From NCBI GenBank assembly GCA_029553955.1, contig JAKPJZ010000211.1, forward strand, positions 1 through 51,517: a stretch of DNA of 51,517 bases, written 5' to 3'. This document shows positions 1 to 7,697 of this stretch, one piece after another (position 1 is the first letter of the stretch; every line of letters starts with the position of its first letter). The position numbers and the translations under genes were made by a program. The notes below the pieces were generated by a model, which was not told the origin of the DNA, made no database searches, and saw nothing but the letters and a program-made list of their open reading frames with translations. Source of the stretch: Chloroflexota bacterium (GTDB taxonomy: Bacteria; Chloroflexota; Anaerolineae; SpSt-313).

Positions 1-170
1 GCCCCAACAAGTTGGGGAGTCCGGGGCGCGCGGTCGGAGTCCCGAACTTGTTCGGGGGTTGGGCGCGCGGTCGGAGTCCCGAACTTGTTCGGGGGTTGGG
101 CACGCGGTCGGAGTCCCGAACTTGTTCGGGCGGTGGGGAACGCCCCAACAAGTTGGGGAGTCCGGGGCGG
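1..170. repeat. 37-bp direct repeats flanked by palindromic repeat
   Basis: Three tandem copies, period 37 bp, of a unit beginning GTCGGAGTCCCGAACTTG start at 33, 70 and 107. The array is flanked by two copies of a block containing the perfect palindrome CCCCAACAAGTTGGGG (2-17 and about 144-159). The same words recur at 5700-5800. This is a dispersed non-coding repeat; an ATG-less open frame through it is not coding. The spacers are identical to each other and too short for a CRISPR. Confidence 0.85.
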
Positions 171-198
171 GTTGTGGCGTAAGGAAAGGGTACGGGCT

Positions 199-2106
199 TT
201 GAGGCGCTTCCTCATTTTCCTTTGTGCAGGGGTCCTGTTGTTCGCCGGCCTGTGGTATGCCGACACGCACCTCGTGCCGCCGGCCGCCATCACCAGCACC
301 CCAAGGCCCCTGCCCACCCGCACCCCCGAGCCCACGCCGTCGCCGGCTGCTGGCAGCGGGCCCCGGGCTGTCGTCCTCTTGCTCGATGGCGCCCAGGCCG
401 GCCGGGTGAACGGCTATGTGGCCGACGGCACCATGCCCACGCTGGCCCGGCTCAAGGCGCAGGGCGCCATGGCCCAATACGCGCTCTCGGTCGATCCCTC
501 GCTCAGCGCGGCGGCCGATGCCTCGCTGGCGACCGGGGCCTACCCGGCCGCGACGGGGGTCGTGGCGGGCCGCTTCCACCGCCCGGGCGATGACCTGAAC
601 CGCGCCATTGACGCCTCGAGCGAGTTGGAGATTGGCGCCGAGACGGTGTGGCGCACGGCGATGCGCGAGGCGCGGCGCACAGCGGCCGTCTGCTGGCCCG
701 GCACCAACCTCGACTCGCCCGCGACCCTGGCCGACTATACGGTGACCAGTGGCGACGTCGACGCCGCCTCGGCGCAGCACGAAGTGACGCTCGGCGAGGC
801 ACAGGCCTGGCGCGCCGCCCCCCGGTCGTTCAGCCCGCTGCGCGAGGGCACGTTCACTATCACAGGCAACGTGCCCCTGGCCACGCTCTACGTCCTGGCG
901 CTCGATACCACCGACAACGACACCGTCGACTATGACACCGTCATCCTGAGCCGCTCGCGCGAGGCCGGCGCGCAGAGCCTCCGCCTGCGCCAGGGCGAGA
1001 CGGCACCGTTCCTGGTCGACGAGCATATCGTGAGCGGCGCCCATCTGACCCTGACCCACACCGGCGCCGACACGGTCACCATCTTCCAGAGCCGTGTGTG
1101 CTACAACCGCGCCCAACCCAGCGAGCTGGTGCGCCAAATCAACAAGCGTTTTGGCTTCATCCCTGCCGGCGCCGATGCGGCTGCCCTGGAGAACGGCTGG
1201 ATCACGCCCGAACAGTTCGTCGCCGCGGTCGAAATGCAGTCTGGGTGGATCAGCGACGTCACCGCGTTCGTGCTCGAGACCTACAAGCCCGAGGTGCTCT
1301 TTGCTGCGCAGAGCGCCGCCGACGAGCTGCAGCACGAGTTCCTGCTGGTGGACCCGCGGCAGCCCGGGCACAGCGCCGAGCTCGCCGCCGAGTACGATGG
1401 CTACGTGCGCCGGGGTTACGCGCTGGCCGATGCCGCGGCCGGCGAGGTGGCCGGCGCACTGGATCTCAGCCGGGGCACGCTCTTCGTCGTCTCGGGCCAC
1501 GGCATGGCGCCTGTCCACAGCCAGGTGTACGCCAACAGCATCCTGGGCCAGGCAGGGCTATTGGCCTACGTGGGCGGATCCGGCCCGCAGGTCAACGCCG
1601 CCAGGAGCAAGGCGGTCGCCTACGCCGCGGGCGGCGCGGCCCACATCTTCATCAACCTGAGCGGCCGCGAGCCGGGCGGCATCGTGGCCAGCGAGGATCT
1701 GCCGGTGGTGCAAGACGCCATCGTGGCCGCCTTTGAGCAGGTGACCGACGAGGCAGGCCAACCGGTCTTCAGCCGCGTGCTGCGCCACGGCGACCTGGCC
1801 AGGCTCGGCCTCGACGCGGCCAACGCCGGCGACGTCTTTGTGCAGGCTGCGCCGGGCTATGCTGTGAGCGACGAGCGCCAGGCGACCATCTTCGGGCCGG
1901 CGCCATACTATGGCGAGCATGGCTTTGCCGCCGACCTGCCCGAGATGCACGGCATCTTTCTGGCCGCCGGCCGTGGCATCAGGGCCGAGCCGGCGCTGGG
2001 GCCGGTGCACATCGTCGACCTCGCGCCGACGCTCGACCGCCTCCTCGGCCTCAAGTCACCCACGCCACGGGCCGGCCGCGCGCTCGAAGAGGTCCTCTTG
2101 CCGTAG
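199..2106 (+). CDS. Membrane-anchored alkaline phosphatase-superfamily phosphodiesterase
   Basis: Predicted 635 aa exported enzyme of the type I phosphodiesterase/nucleotide pyrophosphatase group. TTG at 199 was chosen because AAGGAAAGGG lies 8-9 bases upstream and everything before it is repeat DNA. An N-terminal hydrophobic segment (about residues 3-19) is followed by a Pro/Thr linker (TPRPLPTRTPEPTPSP), so the catalytic domain sits outside the cell. Family marks: VVLLLDGA (first metal-ligand Asp), SLSAAADASLATGAYP (nucleophile region), ADELQHEF, SGHGM and YYGEHGF followed by HGIFLAAG near the C-terminus. Odd points: the nucleophile position reads Ser rather than Thr, and the usual DHGM metal motif reads GHGM. 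Fold assignment is firm; substrate and even activity are open. Confidence 0.8.
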   Translation: MRRFLIFLCAGVLLFAGLWYADTHLVPPAAITSTPRPLPTRTPEPTPSPAAGSGPRAVVLLLDGAQAGRVNGYVADGTMPTLARLKAQGAMAQYALSVDPSLSAAADASLATGAYPAATGVVAGRFHRPGDDLNRAIDASSELEIGAETVWRTAMREARRTAAVCWPGTNLDSPATLADYTVTSGDVDAASAQHEVTLGEAQAWRAAPRSFSPLREGTFTITGNVPLATLYVLALDTTDNDTVDYDTVILSRSREAGAQSLRLRQGETAPFLVDEHIVSGAHLTLTHTGADTVTIFQSRVCYNRAQPSELVRQINKRFGFIPAGADAAALENGWITPEQFVAAVEMQSGWISDVTAFVLETYKPEVLFAAQSAADELQHEFLLVDPRQPGHSAELAAEYDGYVRRGYALADAAAGEVAGALDLSRGTLFVVSGHGMAPVHSQVYANSILGQAGLLAYVGGSGPQVNAARSKAVAYAAGGAAHIFINLSGREPGGIVASEDLPVVQDAIVAAFEQVTDEAGQPVFSRVLRHGDLARLGLDAANAGDVFVQAAPGYAVSDERQATIFGPAPYYGEHGFAADLPEMHGIFLAAGRGIRAEPALGPVHIVDLAPTLDRLLGLKSPTPRAGRALEEVLLP

Positions 2107-2140
2107 AGCGCAAGTGACAGTACAATAGGGCGAGCGGACA

Positions 2141-2250
2141 CGTGAAACGTGATGCGTGAAACGTGATGCGTGATGCGTGTTGCGTCACAGCGTTGAGTTC
2201 GATTGTCACCAAGGATAGACGAACAGACCACGCAACACGCATCACGCCTT
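2141..2250. repeat. Intergenic ACGTGATGCGT-type degenerate inverted repeat
   Basis: Strings of the words GATGCGTG, GTTGCGTC on the left and CGCAACACGC, ATCACGCC on the right form an imperfect inverted repeat in the gap before the RNA methyltransferase gene. The same family fills gaps near 2790, 3543, 10857, 36786 and 37948. No coding potential. Confidence 0.75.
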
Positions 2251-2261
2251 GAGGTGCCGCA

Positions 2262-2795
2262 TTGAGACAGTTGCGTGATACCGACATCAAGCGGCTGATG
2301 CGCAGCTACCGCCGCGAGCATCCCTTGCGCCACGACATCGTCGCCTTGCTGCAAAGCGTCGAGTACCCGGCCAATGTCGGCTCGATCTTTCGTGTGGCCG
2401 ATGCGCTGGACCTCACGGGGCTGGTGCTGACCGGGATCACCCCCGAGCCGACCGTCGGCACGGCACACAAGGTGGCGCGGGGCAAGGAAGCGCGCGTGCC
2501 CTGGCGCTATGTGGCCACGCCCGGCGAGGCGCTGGCCGAGCTCAAGGCCGAGGGCTATCGCATCATCGCTGTCGAGATTGCCGACGAGGCCGTGCCCTTT
2601 ACCGAGTACGAATACCCAGACAAGCTGTGCCTGATCGTGGGCCACGAAGACCACGGCGTCACCAATCAGACCCTCAGCCTGTGCGATGCCGCCGTCTACA
2701 TCCCCATGTTCGGCAAGGGGCGCTCGTTGAACGTGCATGTGTCGCTGGCGATTGTGTGTGCGTATTTACGATATGGGCTTGCCTGTGAGGCGTGA
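2262..2795 (+). CDS. TrmH/SpoU-family RNA methyltransferase
   Basis: 177 aa SPOUT methyltransferase that should transfer a methyl group from SAM to the 2'-O of an RNA nucleotide (tRNA or rRNA). All three SpoU motifs are visible: motif 1 PANVGSIFRVADA (about residues 39-51), motif 2 LIVGHEDHGV (about 124-133) and motif 3 IPMFGKGRSLNVHVSLAI (about 147-164), which form the trefoil knot and SAM site. The protein is the short, catalytic-domain-only type without an N-terminal RNA-binding extension beyond about 20 residues. TTG at 2262 is preceded by GAGGTG with 5-base spacing. Target RNA cannot be told from sequence. Confidence 0.88.
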   Translation: MRQLRDTDIKRLMRSYRREHPLRHDIVALLQSVEYPANVGSIFRVADALDLTGLVLTGITPEPTVGTAHKVARGKEARVPWRYVATPGEALAELKAEGYRIIAVEIADEAVPFTEYEYPDKLCLIVGHEDHGVTNQTLSLCDAAVYIPMFGKGRSLNVHVSLAIVCAYLRYGLACEA

Positions 2796-2896
2796 AGCGC
2801 GACCGTGTTACGTATTGCGTGTTCCGTTGTCGACACAGGTCGGCAAACGGAATACGCAACACGCAACACGGCCACGCATCACGCATCACGTATCAC
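2790..2896. repeat. Intergenic ACGTATTGCGT-type inverted repeat
   Basis: Left half GTTACGTATTGCGTGTTCCG and right half CGGAATACGCAACACGCAAC face each other around a GTCGACACAGGTCGG centre, followed by more ACGCATCACG words. Same family as 2141-2250. It begins at the stop codon of the methyltransferase gene and could act as a transcript end. Confidence 0.75.
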
Positions 2897-2909
2897 CTCG
2901 GAGGGACCC

Positions 2910-3545
2910 ATGGCTCTCATCAAATTCGTCGCCAACTATAACGACCTGAGCACCGACAACGGCTTCCAGTTCGAGTTCTGCTGTGACCGCTGTGGCTCGG
3001 GCTACCAGACGTCGTTCCAGGCGTCGGCCACGAGCCTGATCAGCGGCGCGCTGAGCACGGCGTCGAGCATCTTCGGCGGCATCTTGGGCGGGGCGGCCGA
3101 GGTGGGCGACCGCGTGCGTTCGGCCACCTGGGAAAAGGCCCACGACGAGGCGTTCGCCAAGGCCGTGGAGGAGGCCAAGCCCTACTTCAAGCAGTGCCGC
3201 CGCTGCGGCCACTGGGTCGACGACGTCTGCTGGAACCAGGAACGTGGCCTCTGCCTCGATTGTGCGCCCGACCTGGAGGTCGAGTCGTCGGCGGCACAGG
3301 CCGCGGCAGCGGTGGAAGATGCCCAGGAGACGGCGCGCGAAGTCAAGTACGTTCAGAAGAAGAAATTCGAGCGCACGGTCGTCGCCACCTGCCCCCAGTG
3401 CGGCGCCACGGCCGGCGGCGGCAAGTTCTGCGCCGAGTGCGGCGCGCCCCTGGCCAAAGAGAAGCACTGCACCGAGTGTGGTGCCAAGATCAAGGCCGGC
3501 GCCAAGTTCTGCTCCGAGTGTGGGGCGAAGCAGGGTGGCGCGTGA
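2910..3545 (+). CDS. Double zinc-ribbon protein
   Basis: 211 aa protein starting at ATG 2910 after a good GGAGGG site. N-terminal CCDRCGSG and a second pair CRRCGHW / CLDCAP form one zinc-binding region; between them lies a Gly/Ala/Ser-rich segment (about residues 45-70) that is mildly hydrophobic and may be a membrane-associated hairpin. A charged helical stretch (about 115-150) leads to two C-terminal zinc ribbons: CPQCGATAGGGKFCAECG and CTECGAKIKAGAKFCSECG. No enzymatic motif. Proteins of this layout (TerB/zinc-ribbon or DZR types) are common in Chloroflexi, function unknown. Flanked by intergenic repeats on both sides, so probably its own unit. Confidence 0.75.
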   Translation: MALIKFVANYNDLSTDNGFQFEFCCDRCGSGYQTSFQASATSLISGALSTASSIFGGILGGAAEVGDRVRSATWEKAHDEAFAKAVEEAKPYFKQCRRCGHWVDDVCWNQERGLCLDCAPDLEVESSAAQAAAAVEDAQETAREVKYVQKKKFERTVVATCPQCGATAGGGKFCAECGAPLAKEKHCTECGAKIKAGAKFCSECGAKQGGA

Positions 3546-3622
3546 TGCGTAATGCGTAGTGGCGATTGCCTGCCGCATCGCACGCATCCAATTACGTTTT
3601 ACGCATCACGCAGTACGCAGCA
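3543..3622. repeat. Intergenic GATGCGTAATGCGT-type inverted repeat
   Basis: GATGCGTAATGCGTAG at the left faces ATTACGTTTTACGCATCACG at the right; same family as 2141-2250 and 2790-2896. It starts within the stop codon of the zinc-ribbon gene. Confidence 0.7.
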
Positions 3623-3638
3623 TGGATGGAGTTGGGTA

Positions 3639-4562
3639 ATGCGGATCAATCTCGGCGAGTTCCTCCACTACGGCCTCTACTTTGCCGGTGCACGGTTGTT
3701 GGGGCGGCGCAAGCCGCTGGTGGGCGGGATCAATATCACGTCGTACTGCAACCTGCAGTGCGCGCACTGCGTCTATGCGGCGCAGCCGATCGCGCGCGAG
3801 CACCTGACGCGGGCGCAGATCCAGGCGATGATGGATGGCTTTAGGCGGCAGGGCGTGCGCGTGCTGTTCCTGCAGGGCGGCGAGCCGACGCTGTGGCACG
3901 ACGGCGACTATCGCTTCAACGACCTGGTGCGCGAGGCCAAACAGCAGTTCTCGCGTGTGGCCTGTGTGACCAACGCCATTCTGCCCATCGACAACCCCTG
4001 CGACCTGGTGTGGATCAGCGTCGACGGCTCGCCGGAGGTGCACGACCGGGTGCGCGGCGCCGGCGCCTACGCCAAGATGGCCCGGAACGTGGCCGAGAGC
4101 CCCAACCCCAACCTTTACGCCAACATCACCCTCTCCAAGCTGAACGTCGATGACCTGGAGGCCTGCATTGAGCACATCGTGCGCGATATGCCGCGCTTCA
4201 AGGCCATCTCGGTCAACTTTGAGATCCCCTACCCCGGCGTCGAGGCGCACACGCTCGACTATCCGCAGCGGGTGCAGGCGGTCGAGCGCATCATCGCCCT
4301 GCGCCAAAAGGGTTACCCCATCATGAACTCGGCGGTGGCCCTGCGCCTGATGCTCAAGCCGAACTGGAACACGACGCACTGGCTCATCAGCCTGGCCCAC
4401 CCCAACGGCATGGTGGTGGAGGGCTGCGGCGCGCGCAACCTCGACCCCAAGATCTGCGAGTACTGCGGCTATGGCGTCATGGCCGAGGTCCAGGCCATCT
4501 GGCGCGGCAACCCGCGCGCCATCACCGAGGCCTTCCGTCTGTTCAGCGTCATCAACGGCTAG
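3639..4562 (+). CDS. Radical SAM protein
   Basis: 307 aa. The radical SAM cluster motif is CNLQCAHC (CxxxCxxC, about residues 36-43), followed by LFLQGGEPTLW (the GGE motif that binds SAM) and WISVDGSPEVHDRVRG (typical beta-strand 4/5 region). The C-terminus carries additional cysteines (EGCGARNLDPKICEYCGYG) that could hold an auxiliary iron-sulfur cluster as in SPASM-like proteins. ATG 3639 is the first start after the repeat, with GGATGGAG upstream. The next gene is a UbiA-type prenyltransferase, so the pair may modify an isoprenoid lipid or quinone; that is inference from neighbourhood only. Substrate unknown. Confidence 0.82.
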   Translation: MRINLGEFLHYGLYFAGARLLGRRKPLVGGINITSYCNLQCAHCVYAAQPIAREHLTRAQIQAMMDGFRRQGVRVLFLQGGEPTLWHDGDYRFNDLVREAKQQFSRVACVTNAILPIDNPCDLVWISVDGSPEVHDRVRGAGAYAKMARNVAESPNPNLYANITLSKLNVDDLEACIEHIVRDMPRFKAISVNFEIPYPGVEAHTLDYPQRVQAVERIIALRQKGYPIMNSAVALRLMLKPNWNTTHWLISLAHPNGMVVEGCGARNLDPKICEYCGYGVMAEVQAIWRGNPRAITEAFRLFSVING

Positions 4563-4670
4563 AGACGAATGAACCGCAAAGGCGCCAAGACGCAAAGGAC
4601 ACGCCAAGGAGGACAGGAAGACTCCTTTACTCTTCTTCGCGTTCCCTTTGCGCCTTCGCGGTTAACCCCG
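4563..4670. repeat. Palindromic GCAAAGGCGC repeat / possible terminator
   Basis: AACCGCAAAGGCGCCAAGAC on the left faces CCCTTTGCGCCTTCGCGGTT on the right with about 55 bases between, in the gap between the radical SAM and prenyltransferase genes. Part of the dispersed CGCAAAGG/CACGAAGG palindrome class seen at 34086, 38258, 39700 and 50270. Confidence 0.65.
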
Positions 4671-4692
4671 GGTGTTGTGGAAGAGGGCACGC

Positions 4693-5685
4693 ATGCCGAC
4701 GTTTGACGAGGTCCACCAGGCATACGACGAGCGGCTGGCCAAGTCGCGGCCGGATTCGCCGCGGGCGTTCTACGAGATTGCCGTGCCGCGCTTTACCCTC
4801 ATGGCGGCGGTGCTGCCCTTCGCCGTGGGCAGCGTGCTCGCCGCCGCGCAGGGCGGCGCCTTCAGTTGGCCCATCTTCCTGTTGGGCACGGCCGTGGTCT
4901 TTCTCGTCAATTGCGCCACCAACGCGGCCAACACCTATTTTGACTATGAGACCGACGTGCAGAACCGCGAGTTCAGCGCCTACTCGGGCGGCATCCGTAT
5001 CCTGGTGCAGGGCAAGATCACCAATCGCCGCCACGCGCTCTACTTTGCCGCGGCGCTGATGGCGCTGGCGGCGCCTTTGGGCCTGGCCATCTACTTTTTC
5101 TACCGCCCCACGCCGTGGACGCTGGCCATGGGCTTTTTCGGCGCCCTCGCGGGCTGGTTCTACACCTCGCCGCCCTTCAAGCTGTGCTACCGAGGGCTGG
5201 GCGAGCTGGTCATAGCGAGCTGCTCGGGCCTGCTCACCGTGGTCAGCGGCTACTATTTGCAGGCCGGCCGCTTCGACTGGGCCATCGTGCCCGTGGCGCT
5301 GGCCATGGCCGCGGGCGTGCTGAACGTCATCCTCATCAACGAGTTCGCCGACCGCCCGTCGGACGCGCGCTCGGGCAAGATCACCTGGCTGGTGCGCTTT
5401 GGGCCCCAGCGGGCGGCGCAGCTCTACCAGGTCGACCAGATCGTCACGCTGCTGGCGCTGCTCACCGCGCCGCTCCTCGGGCTGCCCTGGTACGCCGCCT
5501 GGGGCACGGCGGCCCTGATGCTGGTGCCGGCCGGGCGCAACCGCCAGGCCATGCGCGCCGGCGCCTGGGCCGGCGACGGCATCAACCAGATCACGCTCAA
5601 CACCTTTGCCGTGCACCTGGCGCTGGAGCTGGGGCTGCTTGCCGGCCTGCTCGTCGCTGTCGGATTGCGCTTTTTAGGGAACTGA
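4693..5685 (+). CDS. UbiA-family polyprenyltransferase
   Basis: 330 aa integral membrane enzyme that should join a prenyl diphosphate to an aromatic or other acceptor. The first Asp-rich motif is NAANTYFDYETD (about residues 77-88) and the second NEFADRPSDARSGK (about 215-228), the two Mg-diphosphate binding sites of the superfamily. About eight or nine hydrophobic segments can be counted. ATG 4693 follows AGAGGG; the in-frame TTG 21 bases earlier lacks a site. Most similar in pattern to MenA-type 1,4-dihydroxy-2-naphthoate prenyltransferases, but chlorophyll/haem-type and lipid-type UbiA proteins share the motifs, so no symbol is given. Possible functional pair with the upstream radical SAM gene. 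Confidence 0.85.
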   Translation: MPTFDEVHQAYDERLAKSRPDSPRAFYEIAVPRFTLMAAVLPFAVGSVLAAAQGGAFSWPIFLLGTAVVFLVNCATNAANTYFDYETDVQNREFSAYSGGIRILVQGKITNRRHALYFAAALMALAAPLGLAIYFFYRPTPWTLAMGFFGALAGWFYTSPPFKLCYRGLGELVIASCSGLLTVVSGYYLQAGRFDWAIVPVALAMAAGVLNVILINEFADRPSDARSGKITWLVRFGPQRAAQLYQVDQIVTLLALLTAPLLGLPWYAAWGTAALMLVPAGRNRQAMRAGAWAGDGINQITLNTFAVHLALELGLLAGLLVAVGLRFLGN

Positions 5686-5699
5686 GGAGCAAGCCCGGA

Positions 5700-5805
5700 C
5701 TCTACAACTTGTTGGGGCGTTCCGCCCCAACAAGCTCGGGACTCCGCAGCCCGGACTCCCCAACTTGTTGGGGCGTTCCGCCCGAACGAGATCGGGACTC
5801 CGGGC
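5700..5805. repeat. AACTTGTTGGGGCG repeat, two units
   Basis: Two near-identical units of CAACTTGTTGGGGCGTTCCG followed by CCCAACAAGCTCGGGACTCCG or CCGAACGAGATCGGGACTCCG. Each unit is internally palindromic. The family matches the array at 1-170 in inverted orientation. Sits between the prenyltransferase and glycosidase genes. Confidence 0.8.
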
Positions 5806-5864
5806 CTCTCCCTGTCTCTCGTCACACACCCAATAGCCGTCGCTTCTTCCACTGGAGGCCCGCC

Positions 5865-7697
5865 ATGGACGCCATGCCCCACCCCGAACACCCTCGCCCT
5901 GACCTGTATCGTGAGCCCTGGTGCAGCCTGAACGGGCCGTGGGAGTTCGCGGCCGACCCGCTCGACGCGGGCCTGCGCGAGGAGTGGTGGCTGCGGGGCG
6001 GCCTGCCGGATGAGATCGTCGTGCCCTACCCGGTGGGCGCGCCGCTGAGCGGGCAGCAGGAGCTCGACGCGCCGCATGCGGTGTACTGGTACCTGCGGCG
6101 CTTTGACCTGCCGGGCGAGATGCACGACCGTTGCCTGCAACTGCATTTCGGCGCCGCCGATTACCAGGCGCGGGTGTGGCTCAACGGCGTGCTCCTGGGC
6201 GACCACCTGGGCGGCTACACCCCCTTTTCGTTCGACGTTACCGAGATTGCCCGCCCCAGCGGCAACCGCCTGGTGGTGCGCGTGGCCGACAGCCGCAGCA
6301 TGCGCCAGGTGCGCGGCAAGCAGGCGTGGCAGCGCAAGCCCGGCTCCATCTTTTACCCCGGCATCGCCGGCCTGTGGCAGCCGGTGTGGCTCGAGATGGC
6401 CGGGCCGACCTACCTCAGCGGCCTGCGCCTCTCCCCCGACCTCAAGGGCGGCTGCTTCCACGTGCGCGCGACGGTCGAGCGGCCCGCGGCGGCGGCTGAG
6501 CTCAGAGTCTACCTGTGCCTGAGCGATGGCTATCGGCTGCCGGTAGCGAGCCTGCCCGTGGCCGATGGGCGCGTGAGCGGGCCGGTGCCCATCGCCATGC
6601 CCCAGGCCTGGTCGCCCGAATCGCCCCACCTCTATGACCTGGAGCTGGTGCTGCGCAGCCTCGGCGGCACCGAGCTCGACCGCGTGCGCACCTATGGCGG
6701 CCTGCGCGATATCACCGTCGACGGCGATCAGGTGCTGCTCAACGGCCGGCCGCTCTACCAACGGCTCGTGCTGGTGCAGGGCTACTACCCCGGCGGCGTC
6801 TATACCCCCAAAAGCGATGCCGGCTGGCAGAGGGACGTCGAGCTCGTGCGCGCTATGGGCTTCAACGGCCTGCGCCTGCACCAAAAGCTCGAAGCGCCGC
6901 GCTTCCTCTACTGGTGCGACCGGTTGGGCGTGCTCGTGTGGGAGGAGCTGCCCTCGGCCTACTGGCCCGGGCCGGCCAGCCGCCGGCAGATCCGCCGCAT
7001 GCTGCCCGAGATGATCGCCCGCGACGCCGGCCACCCCTCGGTGATAACCTGGGTGCTCTTTAACGAGAGCTGGGGCATCCACGACGTCAACTGGTCGGCC
7101 GCCGCGCGGCATGAGGTCTTTGAGCTCGTCAACCAGGCGCGCAACCTCGACCCCTCGCGCCCGGTGATCGATAACTCGGGCTTTGACCACGTCGCGACCG
7201 ATATCATGGACGTGCACCACTACCTGGCCTCGCTGCGCCAGGCCGAAGAGCTCTACGACCGGCTGCTGGCCGGCGGCGAATGGCGCCACGCCTTCCTGCC
7301 TGGCCTGCGCTACCTGATGCAGCCGCACAAGGCCTACAAGCCGCCGCTCGCCCCCGGCGCCCGTTACGGCGGCCAGCCGATCATCGTCAGCGAGTATGGC
7401 GGCTTGGGCTTCTACCACAGCGAGGGCGAGGGCAGCCTCCTCGACCAGTACCGCGCCGCCACGCAGGCCATCGCCAGCCGGCCCCAGCTCCGCGGCTACT
7501 GCTACACCCAGATGTACGACGTCTATCAAGAGCAGAACGGCCTGCTCACCTTTGAGCGCGAGCCCAAAGTGCCGCTCGAAGAGCTGCGGGCGTTCAACGA
7601 AACATTCCCTCGACCGTCGTCCCGTCGCGCCACTCCAGCGCCTTGCGCTCCAGGGCGCGCAGCAGCAGGTCGAACCCCAGGCCCAGGCTGCCGATGA
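5865..7697 (+). CDS. Glycoside hydrolase family 2 (beta-galactosidase/glucuronidase type)
   Basis: 610 aa, no signal peptide, so cytosolic. Retaining exo-glycosidase of clan GH-A. N-terminal jelly-roll sugar-binding domain (about residues 15-185, with AVYWYLRRFDLP and LHFGAADYQARVWLNG), immunoglobulin-like domain (about 190-290), then the TIM barrel. The catalytic acid/base is Glu401 in VLFNESWG and the nucleophile is Glu510 in IIVSEYGG. ATG 5865 follows ACTGGAGG. Natural GH2 ends would fall near EELRAFNETF; here the frame continues about 30 more residues, reading antisense through the last 104 bases of the convergent permease gene. Sugar specificity (galactose, glucuronate, mannose) cannot be read from the sequence. 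Alternative: catalytically similar GH2 members of unknown specificity. Confidence 0.9.
   Translation: MDAMPHPEHPRPDLYREPWCSLNGPWEFAADPLDAGLREEWWLRGGLPDEIVVPYPVGAPLSGQQELDAPHAVYWYLRRFDLPGEMHDRCLQLHFGAADYQARVWLNGVLLGDHLGGYTPFSFDVTEIARPSGNRLVVRVADSRSMRQVRGKQAWQRKPGSIFYPGIAGLWQPVWLEMAGPTYLSGLRLSPDLKGGCFHVRATVERPAAAAELRVYLCLSDGYRLPVASLPVADGRVSGPVPIAMPQAWSPESPHLYDLELVLRSLGGTELDRVRTYGGLRDITVDGDQVLLNGRPLYQRLVLVQGYYPGGVYTPKSDAGWQRDVELVRAMGFNGLRLHQKLEAPRFLYWCDRLGVLVWEELPSAYWPGPASRRQIRRMLPEMIARDAGHPSVITWVLFNESWGIHDVNWSAAARHEVFELVNQARNLDPSRPVIDNSGFDHVATDIMDVHHYLASLRQAEELYDRLLAGGEWRHAFLPGLRYLMQPHKAYKPPLAPGARYGGQPIIVSEYGGLGFYHSEGEGSLLDQYRAATQAIASRPQLRGYCYTQMYDVYQEQNGLLTFEREPKVPLEELRAFNETFPRPSSRRATPAPCAPGRAAAGRTPGPGCR

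Noticed and set aside
33..143. Possible CRISPR array at the window start
   Set aside because: Repeat and spacer are not distinct: the whole 37-bp unit is repeated, there are only three copies, and no cas genes are near.
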